DNA of 33,335 nucleotides, from positions 1-33,335 of the forward strand of contig CAZGBJ010000028.1 of NCBI GenBank assembly GCA_964523895.1, given 5' to 3'. The position numbers were made by a program, and so were the translations under genes. The notes under the pieces are model-generated. The model was given only the letters and a program-made list of their open reading frames with translations. It did not search any database and was not told the DNA's origin. The stretch is from UBA7359 sp964523895 (GTDB lineage Bacteria > Pseudomonadota > Gammaproteobacteria > Eutrophobiales > Eutrophobiaceae). Shown one piece after another: positions 22,347-29,929 of the stretch; the stretch's first letter is position 1, and each line of letters opens with the position of its first letter.

Positions 22347-24884
22347 CTAGCTCAGCTCTTCAATCGTTTGCAGCAACGTCGCCTTTTTGATTGGTTTACT
22401 AAGATGTGTATCACAGCCTGCGGCGATACATTTATCGACTTCTTCTTTGATAGCATGTGCTGTTAATGAAACAATGACTGTACGCTTCTTGTGTTGTTCT
22501 ACTTCCCATGCCCGTATTAGTTTTGTTGCTTCATGTCCATCCATCACTGGCATTTGAACATCCATAAAAACTAAATCATAACTACCCTGTTTATACATAT
22601 CGACTGCAATAGCACCATTTTCTGCCTCATCTAGCTTATGTGGTGTTTTCTTTAGGTACGCCTTTATTAATAATCTATTGTCGGGATTGTCTTCAACCAA
22701 CAAGATATGCTTCGGTGTAATCTTCTCATCTTGAGCTGCATCTTCGATAAGTTCTTTCTTCTTTTGATCACCAGGCTTGAGTATCTGATTTATATAGCGA
22801 AATAATTCCCTGCATTTAACCGGTTTAAGCAACATCCGGTCAATTCCATTTTCTTTAGCCGTTCTTGAATGCCTGCTCATATCTTTCGGGTTTACTAATA
22901 AAATAAGTATATTTTTTTGTTTCACTTCAGATACAAAATTGCTGAGCTCATCTTCCATAAAGGCTAAACGGCTCTCGATCATAATAATATCGGGATTCAC
23001 TCCCTGTTCCAGGATAGTGTTTGCTTCATCGGTATTAATCACTTTATGACATATTGCACCTGATATAATGAGTTGCTTTGCAATACTGTCACAAACACTT
23101 ATTCTTGAATCAAGGATTAATATATTTTTGTTAGTAAGGTCTTGTCTAATGATTGCCCCTTGGGTTTGATCAATTTGTTCTGGCAATTCAATCTTGACAT
23201 AAAAACGACTGCCTTTGTTCTCTTCACTTTCTACCCAAATTTCACCATTCATCATTCCAACTAAATGCCTTGAAATAGTCAAACCTAAACCTGTGCCACC
23301 ATATTTACGCGTGGTTGATGTGTCTGCTTGTGAAAAACTGGCAAAGATAGCTTCCAATTTATCTTTTGCTATACCAATACCAGTATCTTTAACACAGATT
23401 ATTAAATAACTTTCTTTGCCTTCTTCAATTTCTGCCGCCAGACTGATTACTATTTCGCCTTCATCGGTAAACTTCAAGGCATTACTTATCAAGTTGAGTA
23501 TGATTTGTTTTAGCCTGCCAGGATCACCGACACGATTAACATTAACACTCGTACTTATCTCAGTAATAATTTCAATTCCCTTATCAGCCGCATTGAGTGC
23601 ATATATTTCGGCAGTTTCCTCTATCACATCCATGAGATTAAAAGGAATTTTTTCCAGCACAAGTTGCTCTGCTTCCATCTTGGAAAGATCAAGTATATCG
23701 TTTACCAATCCTAATAGCGCATCACCTGCTTTCCTGAATACACTGACATATCTGTTTTGTTCGTCTGTCAGTGATGTTTCTGACATAAGATCGCTCATGC
23801 CTATAATTGCATTCAGCGGCGTTCTGATTTCATGACTCATGCTTGCAAGAAATTCAGATTTCATGCGGACAGCTTCGATTGCCTCATCTCTTGCAATAGC
23901 AAGTTCCTTGGTTTGCTCCTCAACTTTTTGTTCAATAACTGTATTTCTATGCTTTAACTCTTCTTCCTGTTGCACTTTCGCACGAACCAAACCATACAAC
24001 ATCATTATAATTCCGACACTGATCAACAGGGCAACAAGTAATAGATGATATTCAAGATCTGAAAAATAAAGATTCTTTTCGATAATTATTTTTATGGAAT
24101 AGGGAGGAAGCTGAATTAGCTTTTCTTCAGTGAGCGTGTCGACCTTCCATGTCTTCTCGACATCTTTCTTATTAGGGTCATTAAAATATAATAATTGCCG
24201 ACCATATATATTTGATGTATCACTAAACATCGTAATAGTCAGACTGTTATTCAAACCTTTTTTGCCTAAAAGTTTAGTTGGCGACACTAATATTGAAACC
24301 ATACCTGTAACCACACCGGAATATTTTTTTTTCTTTATCGCTGAAGGGTTTTGACTATAAATTGCCTTGAATAGCCAATATTTTCTGTCTATATTATTTT
24401 CCACTTCCGGCGGAGCAGGCACAACAGAGCCAGTTGTTATTGATGTGTCTATTGCATCTCTATATTTTGGTTCAAAGTAAATATCTTCACCAATATATAT
24501 ACCAGTATCATTTCGTGCACGTTCATAAATTAATGGGAACTCATTAACCCTGTCATTACCAGCAAACGTATAATAATTAATTGCTTCAATATGCTTATAT
24601 CGCTCAAGAATATCATCCGCAAAAATTTCAAATTGGTTTATTGAGATATCATCATTCGAAGATATAAAGGCGGCAACATTATTAGTAACATCATTGCCTG
24701 TCAGGACATTAGTAGCCACGGATTGTTGAATTGACAAAATTTCAAAATGAAAATCTTTTTGTTTACGTTCAATCGCAGTTTTCCATGTGCTTTGCATTAA
24801 TGTAATGCTAAATGCAAGTCCAAGTAAAAATGTTATCAGGTAGGTAGACTTGGTAGAAACACCTTCGTTATTATCGTTTTTCAA
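22347..24884 (-). CDS. CHASE-domain hybrid histidine kinase with two receiver domains
   Basis: An 845-residue membrane sensor kinase. TM1 (about 14-31), then a periplasmic CHASE-like domain (about 45-270) containing FPLIYERARNDTGIYIGEDI and YFEPKYRDAIDTSITTG, then TM2 (279-300) and a coiled coil. HisKA follows with H351 in ASMSHEIRTPLN, and the HATPase_c has its N-box near 464-468 and GTGLGLTISRHLV. Two receivers follow. The first (585-703) is degenerate: the acceptor position is E637 in IIMIESR instead of Asp. The second (726-843) is complete, with D775 in LVFMDVQMP. Its HPt and sigma-54 regulator partners are just upstream. The CHASE ligand is unknown. Confidence 0.93.
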   Translation of the reverse strand: MKNDNNEGVSTKSTYLITFLLGLAFSITLMQSTWKTAIERKQKDFHFEILSIQQSVATNVLTGNDVTNNVAAFISSNDDISINQFEIFADDILERYKHIEAINYYTFAGNDRVNEFPLIYERARNDTGIYIGEDIYFEPKYRDAIDTSITTGSVVPAPPEVENNIDRKYWLFKAIYSQNPSAIKKKKYSGVVTGMVSILVSPTKLLGKKGLNNSLTITMFSDTSNIYGRQLLYFNDPNKKDVEKTWKVDTLTEEKLIQLPPYSIKIIIEKNLYFSDLEYHLLLVALLISVGIIMMLYGLVRAKVQQEEELKHRNTVIEQKVEEQTKELAIARDEAIEAVRMKSEFLASMSHEIRTPLNAIIGMSDLMSETSLTDEQNRYVSVFRKAGDALLGLVNDILDLSKMEAEQLVLEKIPFNLMDVIEETAEIYALNAADKGIEIITEISTSVNVNRVGDPGRLKQIILNLISNALKFTDEGEIVISLAAEIEEGKESYLIICVKDTGIGIAKDKLEAIFASFSQADTSTTRKYGGTGLGLTISRHLVGMMNGEIWVESEENKGSRFYVKIELPEQIDQTQGAIIRQDLTNKNILILDSRISVCDSIAKQLIISGAICHKVINTDEANTILEQGVNPDIIMIESRLAFMEDELSNFVSEVKQKNILILLVNPKDMSRHSRTAKENGIDRMLLKPVKCRELFRYINQILKPGDQKKKELIEDAAQDEKITPKHILLVEDNPDNRLLIKAYLKKTPHKLDEAENGAIAVDMYKQGSYDLVFMDVQMPVMDGHEATKLIRAWEVEQHKKRTVIVSLTAHAIKEEVDKCIAAGCDTHLSKPIKKATLLQTIEELS

Positions 24885-24901
24885 AATAACACCTTTTTTA
24901 T

Positions 24902-25207
24902 TCAGGCGTATTTAACTTCTACATTTTTGAGATAATCGTCTAATCGATTAATATTTTCCTGTATCATATCAGTATTATTTTCTTTTGCTGCAGTTTCAAT
25001 GTTTGCGCCAAGCTCAGACATGAGTTCAAATCCATATCCTCCACCAACACCTTTAATGCTATGACCTATTGAACGAATATTTTCAAAATCATTTTTATCT
25101 AATTCAGCACGTAATTTTTCAACTTCTAAACTACGGTTCTCAAGAAACCCTGGGATCAAGTCCTCCAAATCAGGGTCTACCTGTACAATAATTTTTTCAT
25201 CCGACAT
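24902..25207 (-). CDS. Histidine phosphotransfer (HPt) protein
   Basis: A 101-residue helical protein made of one HPt domain. The phosphoacceptor is H49 in IRSIGHSIKGVGGGYGF, the usual HxxKGxxxxxG pattern. Upstream LRAELDKNDFE and downstream SELGANIETAAKENNTDMI complete the four-helix bundle. It should shuttle phosphate from the D775 receiver of the hybrid kinase to D60 of the response regulator. It lies between those two genes, 11 bases after the regulator stop and 17 bases before the kinase start, so all three are co-transcribed. Confidence 0.93.
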   Translation of the reverse strand: MSDEKIIVQVDPDLEDLIPGFLENRSLEVEKLRAELDKNDFENIRSIGHSIKGVGGGYGFELMSELGANIETAAKENNTDMIQENINRLDDYLKNVEVKYA

Positions 25208-25218
25208 AGTCTATTCCT

Positions 25219-26595
25219 TTAGTTTGTTTCCTTTGCAACAGGCTTTTTATCACGAAACGTTGCTGGCTCAATATTATACTGGTTCAATAGTTTATAAAAT
25301 TCAGTACGATTACGCCCGGCAATTTTAGCTGCATTAGCCACATGGCCATGTGTGATACGTAATACACTCAATAAATAACCTCGTTCGAACGCCTGTTTCG
25401 ATTCCTTAAGTGTCTGCATGTGAACCGGATCATCATGCACTGCCGTTTTAACCAGACTTAAAGGTATATTTTTGTTTTTTGATAACGTAGCACACAAATC
25501 AATCACATTAATCAATTGGCGAACATTCCCAGGCCAGGGCATGGAAACGAGGTATTTTATTGCATCCGGTGAAAATTTCTTTTTATTTTGATGATGTTTT
25601 TTGGAGAACTCCGTCAAAAAATGCTCTGCCAATACTGAAATATCATCTTGCCGTTGAGCAAGGTTAGGAATGTCTAATGGGACGACCTTTAAACGATAAT
25701 AAAGATCTTCTCTAAATTCGCCATTTTTTACAGCGTCTTCCAGATTTTTATGTGTTGCAGAAATTAACCTGACATCAATAGGATAAGTCTTTGTTGAACC
25801 TACCGGTCGTACTTCGAAATCCTGTAAAACCCGTAACAACTTAACCTGTAACGCAAGTGGCATATCGCCGACTTCATCAAGAAAGATGGTGCCTCCATTT
25901 GCAGCTTGAAACAGTCCTTCATGTTTAACATTAGCACCAGTAAAAGCCCCTTTTTCATGACCAAACAATTCTGATTCAAGCAATTGCTCCGGGATAGCAC
26001 CACAATTTATCGCAATAAAGCGACGACCAGATCTTGAGCTTGCCTCATGAATCGCTTTAGCAATAACTTCTTTGCCTGAGCCAGTAGAACCTGAAATAAA
26101 AACCGAGACATCATTATCGGCAACCAGGCTTGCCATATCGATAATGTCCGACATTTCCTTGCTCTTATAAATAATGTTATTTGCAAATCCGTTTAATGCT
26201 GTTTTATCTCTTAAATTTGGGCTGACTTTTTTGACCGTTTCAAGAAGCTCATTCTGATTGACTGGCTTTGTTAAAAATGCCGATGTTCCCAGGTGCATAG
26301 CTTTGATGGCATCAGGGATTTGAGCCTGTCCACTTAACATAATAACCGGGAGTAAGGGATTATCATTATGTAACTCGGTTAATAATGTCATACCGTCCAT
26401 ACCGTCCATGTAAAGATCAGTAATAACCAGATCAGGCGCATAGATACCGACCTGACCTAATGCCTCCAAACCTGACGTAGCCCTTTTGACATCGTATTTT
26501 TCTTTAGTCAGCCAGTTTTCAAGCAAATTAAGGACATCATCCTCATCATCAACAATCAATACCTTCACTTTTAATTCTGAATTTTTAGTTATCAT
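25219..26595 (-). CDS. glrR: Sigma-54-dependent response regulator, GlrR (QseF)-like
   Basis: A 458-residue NtrC-class activator. The receiver has D60 in LVITDLYMDGMDGMTL (56-71). The AAA+ domain has the Walker A GSTGSGKE (169-176), the sigma-54 contact loop GAFTGA (216-221) and the Walker B region GGTIFLDEVGDMP (234-246). The C-terminal Fis-type HTH contains AKIAGRNRTEFYKLL. The receiver stretch, PGNVRQL-NVI and AGRNRTEFYKLL read very like E. coli GlrR, which activates glmY and, through it, GlmS synthesis. Here it lies 118 bases downstream of glmS. Its kinase is not GlrK-like but a hybrid, so the signal input differs. Gene name by similarity. Confidence 0.87.
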   Translation of the reverse strand: MITKNSELKVKVLIVDDEDDVLNLLENWLTKEKYDVKRATSGLEALGQVGIYAPDLVITDLYMDGMDGMTLLTELHNDNPLLPVIMLSGQAQIPDAIKAMHLGTSAFLTKPVNQNELLETVKKVSPNLRDKTALNGFANNIIYKSKEMSDIIDMASLVADNDVSVFISGSTGSGKEVIAKAIHEASSRSGRRFIAINCGAIPEQLLESELFGHEKGAFTGANVKHEGLFQAANGGTIFLDEVGDMPLALQVKLLRVLQDFEVRPVGSTKTYPIDVRLISATHKNLEDAVKNGEFREDLYYRLKVVPLDIPNLAQRQDDISVLAEHFLTEFSKKHHQNKKKFSPDAIKYLVSMPWPGNVRQLINVIDLCATLSKNKNIPLSLVKTAVHDDPVHMQTLKESKQAFERGYLLSVLRITHGHVANAAKIAGRNRTEFYKLLNQYNIEPATFRDKKPVAKETN

Positions 26596-26713
26596 AGATA
26601 ATTCACTTCCTTAATATTGCCCTGACTCATACATAGTAAGGCTAAAATAGAATATAAACGACTATAGACGCACTATGAATATAAGATAAATAACAGTAGT
26701 TTATATAAAATTG

Positions 26714-28546
26714 TCACTCAACTGTGACAGATTTTGCAAGATTACGAGGCTGATCTATATCTGCACCTTTAATAACAGCAACATAGTAAGCTAATAACTG
26801 CAAAGGTATTGTATAAAGAATAGGCGCCATAAAGTCATAAATAGTATTGATTTTAATAACATAGACGCCTTCCGTAGATTCAACTTCACTCGTTTTATCA
26901 GCAAATAAGTAAAGTTTTCCACCTCGCGCCTGCACTTCATGTAAATTTGATTTCAATTTTTCCAATAAATTGTTGTTAGGCGCAACAGCAACAACAGGCA
27001 TGTCATCATCAACCAGTGCCAGTGGACCATGTTTCAGTTCTCCCGCGGCATAGGCTTCAGCATGAATATAGGATATTTCCTTTAACTTTAGTGCACCTTC
27101 CATAGCGACAGGCAAAAAACTGCCGCGACCAAGAAATAACGCATGGTGTTTATCTGCGAAATCTTTTGCCATTGTTGCAATATCATCCTTGTATTGAAGC
27201 AATTGATTCACTCGCCCAGGCAAACTTTCAAGTTGCTTAACAAATGTTGCTTCCTGCTCATTTGAAAGACCATTGTGTTTAGCTATGGCAATAACAAGTA
27301 AAAACAAACCGACAAGTTGTGTTGTAAATGCCTTGGTAGACGCAACACCTATTTCAGGTCCTGCATGCGTTAAAAATACAAGTTCAGCTTCTCTGGTTAA
27401 TGAACTCTCAGCAACATTACAAATAGCCAATGTACTTAAATACTTCGACTTTTTTGCTAACTGTAATGCCGCAAGTGTATCCGCTGTTTCGCCTGATTGA
27501 GATATCGATACAAACAACGTGTTGTCAACAACCACCGATTTTCTATATCGGTATTCACTTGCTATTTCAACCTGACAAGGTATTTGGGCAATTTCTTCCA
27601 TCCAGCAAGCGGCAATCAAACCGGCATGATAACTGGTACCACACGCGGCAATTTTAACTGCTTTCACCTGTTGAAATATTGATTCCGCATTTTGACCAAA
27701 TTCGTTGGTAACAACCTGACCATCTTCTATACGATTTTCCAATGACTCAGCAATCGCATTTGGTTGGGAAAATATTTCTTTCAACATATAGTGTCGATAA
27801 CCAGACTTATCAGCAACATCAGCACTTAATTCTGAAACATTAACAGTTCGTTCAACAACGTTCTGATTCGAGTCATATATAATCAACTCATCACGTTTAA
27901 TATCGGCAACATCACCGTCTTCCAAAAAGATAAACCGCTGAGTTACAGGTAATAGTGCAAATACATCTGAAGCAATAAAGTATTCCCCTATTCCAACCCC
28001 AATTACTAATGGACTTCCTTTTCTTGCAGCAATTAATCTTTCTGGATCAGCATTATTTATAACACCAAGTGCATAAGCACCTTCCAGTTGTTTTATTGTA
28101 GTAAATACGGCTTGCAGGAGATCGGAGTTATCCTGCAATGCTTCATAGACAGCATTAACCACGACTTCAGTGTCTGTATCGGAACTGAACTCAAAGCCAG
28201 ATGACATTTGCTGTTGACGAAGCTGCTCGTGATTTTCAATGATTCCATTATGTACAAGAGCAACCTGATCGCGACATATATGCGGATGTGCATTATTGAT
28301 ATTAGGCTTGCCGTGTGTCGCCCATCGAGTATGCGCGATACCCGTACCGCCTATTAATGGTGAAGCTTGATGTTCTTGCTTAAGTTCATTTACCTTTCCT
28401 TGTACACGAATTCTTTCTATTGCCTTTTCATGACTAATCACAGCTAGTCCTGCGGAATCATAACCCCGATATTCAAGCCGCTTTAGCCCTTCCAGCAAAA
28501 CAGGAGAAACATCACGTTGGGCAACTGCACCTACAATTCCACACAT
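26714..28546 (-). CDS. glmS: Glutamine-fructose-6-phosphate aminotransferase
   Basis: Makes glucosamine-6-phosphate from fructose-6-phosphate and glutamine, the entry to UDP-GlcNAc, peptidoglycan and LPS. The 610 residues compare with 609 in E. coli. The class II glutamine amidotransferase domain begins MCGIVGAV (C2 nucleophile) with LEYRGYDSAGLA. The SIS domains follow with ACGTSYHAGL, SISQSGETADTLAAL (SIS1) and GRGSFLPVAMEGALKLKEISYIHAEAY (SIS2). It ends NLAKSVTVE, the conserved C-terminus that closes the active site. It follows the Sel1 lipoprotein gene by 5 bases, and the GlrR-like regulator lies downstream. Confidence 0.98.
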   Translation of the reverse strand: MCGIVGAVAQRDVSPVLLEGLKRLEYRGYDSAGLAVISHEKAIERIRVQGKVNELKQEHQASPLIGGTGIAHTRWATHGKPNINNAHPHICRDQVALVHNGIIENHEQLRQQQMSSGFEFSSDTDTEVVVNAVYEALQDNSDLLQAVFTTIKQLEGAYALGVINNADPERLIAARKGSPLVIGVGIGEYFIASDVFALLPVTQRFIFLEDGDVADIKRDELIIYDSNQNVVERTVNVSELSADVADKSGYRHYMLKEIFSQPNAIAESLENRIEDGQVVTNEFGQNAESIFQQVKAVKIAACGTSYHAGLIAACWMEEIAQIPCQVEIASEYRYRKSVVVDNTLFVSISQSGETADTLAALQLAKKSKYLSTLAICNVAESSLTREAELVFLTHAGPEIGVASTKAFTTQLVGLFLLVIAIAKHNGLSNEQEATFVKQLESLPGRVNQLLQYKDDIATMAKDFADKHHALFLGRGSFLPVAMEGALKLKEISYIHAEAYAAGELKHGPLALVDDDMPVVAVAPNNNLLEKLKSNLHEVQARGGKLYLFADKTSEVESTEGVYVIKINTIYDFMAPILYTIPLQLLAYYVAVIKGADIDQPRNLAKSVTVE

Positions 28547-28551
28547 AATAA

Positions 28552-29067
28552 TTATTTTTTATCTATATAAGTATCGTGACTCATGAAACGTTTTGTTTCA
28601 TCCAGAATAAATTCATTTGCTTCAATTTTCGCATGCATCTGTTGATTAGGTGATAAATTACCTGAGGCAGCTATCGCTGTAATTTGTCGTTCGGCTTTTT
28701 TATTTCCTTGCTGAGATGCTGCAAAATACCATTTATACGCTTGATAATTATCTTTTTTAACACCTCGTCCAAAATTAATCATATCGCCATAATTTCTTTG
28801 GGCATCAGCATGTCCGGCCTTGGCAGCGCGTTCATACCACTTGAGCGTTTGTTTATAGTCTCTTGTAACACCTAAACCTAAATAATAAACAATACCAAGA
28901 TAATTCTGTGCATCTGTATCGCCATTTTCAGCTAATGGTAACCATAAGTTAATTGCAGTTTCATAATCACCATTATCAAATGCTTTTTTTGGATCAGTCT
29001 CTTTAGCACATGCAGAAATCTGAAGGCATGTGAATATAAAAAGTATATTTAAGAATTTATTTATCAT
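28552..29067 (-). CDS. Sel1-repeat lipoprotein
   Basis: A 171-residue protein with a lipoprotein signal (hydrophobic 5-17, lipobox ISAC, Cys20). Two Sel1-like repeats are clear: DAQNYLGIVYYLGLGV...TLKWYERAAKAG (52-85) and DAQRNYGDMINFGRGV...AYKWYFAASQQG (88-121). A preceding TPR-like half repeat contains KAFDNGDYETAINLWLPLAENG (28-49). Sel1 proteins usually act as scaffolds in envelope complexes; no partner is evident. I start at ATG 29067. A longer frame would begin inside the tRNA-Pro gene and its first 29 residues are an artefact. It precedes glmS by 5 bases and may be co-transcribed with the tRNA. Confidence 0.8.
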   Translation of the reverse strand: MINKFLNILFIFTCLQISACAKETDPKKAFDNGDYETAINLWLPLAENGDTDAQNYLGIVYYLGLGVTRDYKQTLKWYERAAKAGHADAQRNYGDMINFGRGVKKDNYQAYKWYFAASQQGNKKAERQITAIAASGNLSPNQQMHAKIEANEFILDETKRFMSHDTYIDKK

Positions 29068-29093
29068 TGATTTTAAAAAAGGCTTTTTAATAG

Positions 29094-29170
<77 letters not shown>

Positions 29171-29288
29171 TTTAATATATTTTCGTAATAACTTGGGAAT
29201 ATAACTAAAGATAGGAGTTTCAGCCACTACTTAAATCCAATAGCGGAAACGACAAAAACAGAATGAAAAAAATTGCGAGTGCGCCGAA

Positions 29289-29645
29289 TTAACGTCTTAA
29301 AATATCCAGAACGTCTTCAAGCTCATTTCTTAACTGTTTAATAATCTGTTGGCTCTGGTTCGAGTCATCTTTAGCTTCATCACCAGAAAGACGTAATCGA
29401 GCGCCACCAATGGTGAAGCCTTGCTCATAAAGTAAGCTTCTGATTTGTCTGATAAGAAGGACATCATGACGTTGATAATATCGACGATTGCCACGACGTT
29501 TAAGTGGTTTAAGTTGTGGAAATTCCTGTTCCCAATAACGTAATACGTGCGGTTTTACAGCGCAAAGATCACTGACCTCACCTATTGTAAAATACCGTTT
29601 ACCCGGTATCGCCGGTAATTCACTATTGTTCGACGCTTCCAGCAT
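29289..29645 (-). CDS. MerR-family transcriptional regulator
   Basis: A 118-residue regulator. The MerR winged HTH spans about 18-85: FTIGEVSDLCAVKPHVLRYWEQEFPQL, then KRRGNRRYYQRHDVLLIRQIRSLLYEQGFTI. A short C-terminal coiled coil (IIKQLRNELEDVLDIL) should dimerise. It has no effector-binding cysteines or domain, so the signal is unclear; the members found next to ihfA are conserved but uncharacterised. Its start overlaps the ihfA end by 23 bases, showing translational coupling. It is the last gene of the pheST-ihfA operon. Confidence 0.92.
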   Translation of the reverse strand: MLEASNNSELPAIPGKRYFTIGEVSDLCAVKPHVLRYWEQEFPQLKPLKRRGNRRYYQRHDVLLIRQIRSLLYEQGFTIGGARLRLSGDEAKDDSNQSQQIIKQLRNELEDVLDILRR

Positions 29646-29928
29646 ATGCCTCTACCCGTGCCTTTAATTTTTGGCCTGGACGAAATGTCACTACGCGACG
29701 AGCGCTAATAGGAATTTCTTCACCCGTTTTAGGGTTTCGTCCAGGACGTTGATTTTTATCTCTCAAATCAAAATTCCCAAAACCGGAAAGTTTGACCTGA
29801 TTTCCCGTTTCTAATGCGGAACGAATTTCTTCAAAAAACATCTCTACGATTTCCTTGGCCTCACGTTTGTTTAAGCCAAGTTCTTCGTATAGTTTTTCCG
29901 CCATTTCAGCCTTAGTCAGTGCCGCCAT
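29623..29928 (-). CDS. ihfA: Integration host factor alpha subunit
   Basis: One half of the IHF heterodimer, which bends DNA sharply at promoters (including sigma-54 ones), in recombination and in replication initiation. The 101 residues match the family length. It starts MAALTKAEMAEKLYEELGLN. The DNA-binding arm is GRNPKTGEEIPI with the intercalating proline at P66, and it ends VVTFRPGQKLKARVE. The start is 1 base after the pheT stop. The window has a sigma-54 activator, so IHF is a plausible helper for its targets. Confidence 0.97.
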   Translation of the reverse strand: MAALTKAEMAEKLYEELGLNKREAKEIVEMFFEEIRSALETGNQVKLSGFGNFDLRDKNQRPGRNPKTGEEIPISARRVVTFRPGQKLKARVEAYAGSVEQ

Positions 29929-29929
29929 A

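Noticed and set aside
23416..23835. 139-residue plus-strand frame inside the hybrid kinase gene
   Set aside because: Ser/Ile-rich antisense shadow of the kinase and ATPase domains; no recognisable family.
26596..26713. Sigma-54 promoter between glmS and the GlrR-like gene
   Set aside because: No GG-N10-GC element with suitable context is visible; the gap is AT-rich, and any promoter there would have to be mapped.
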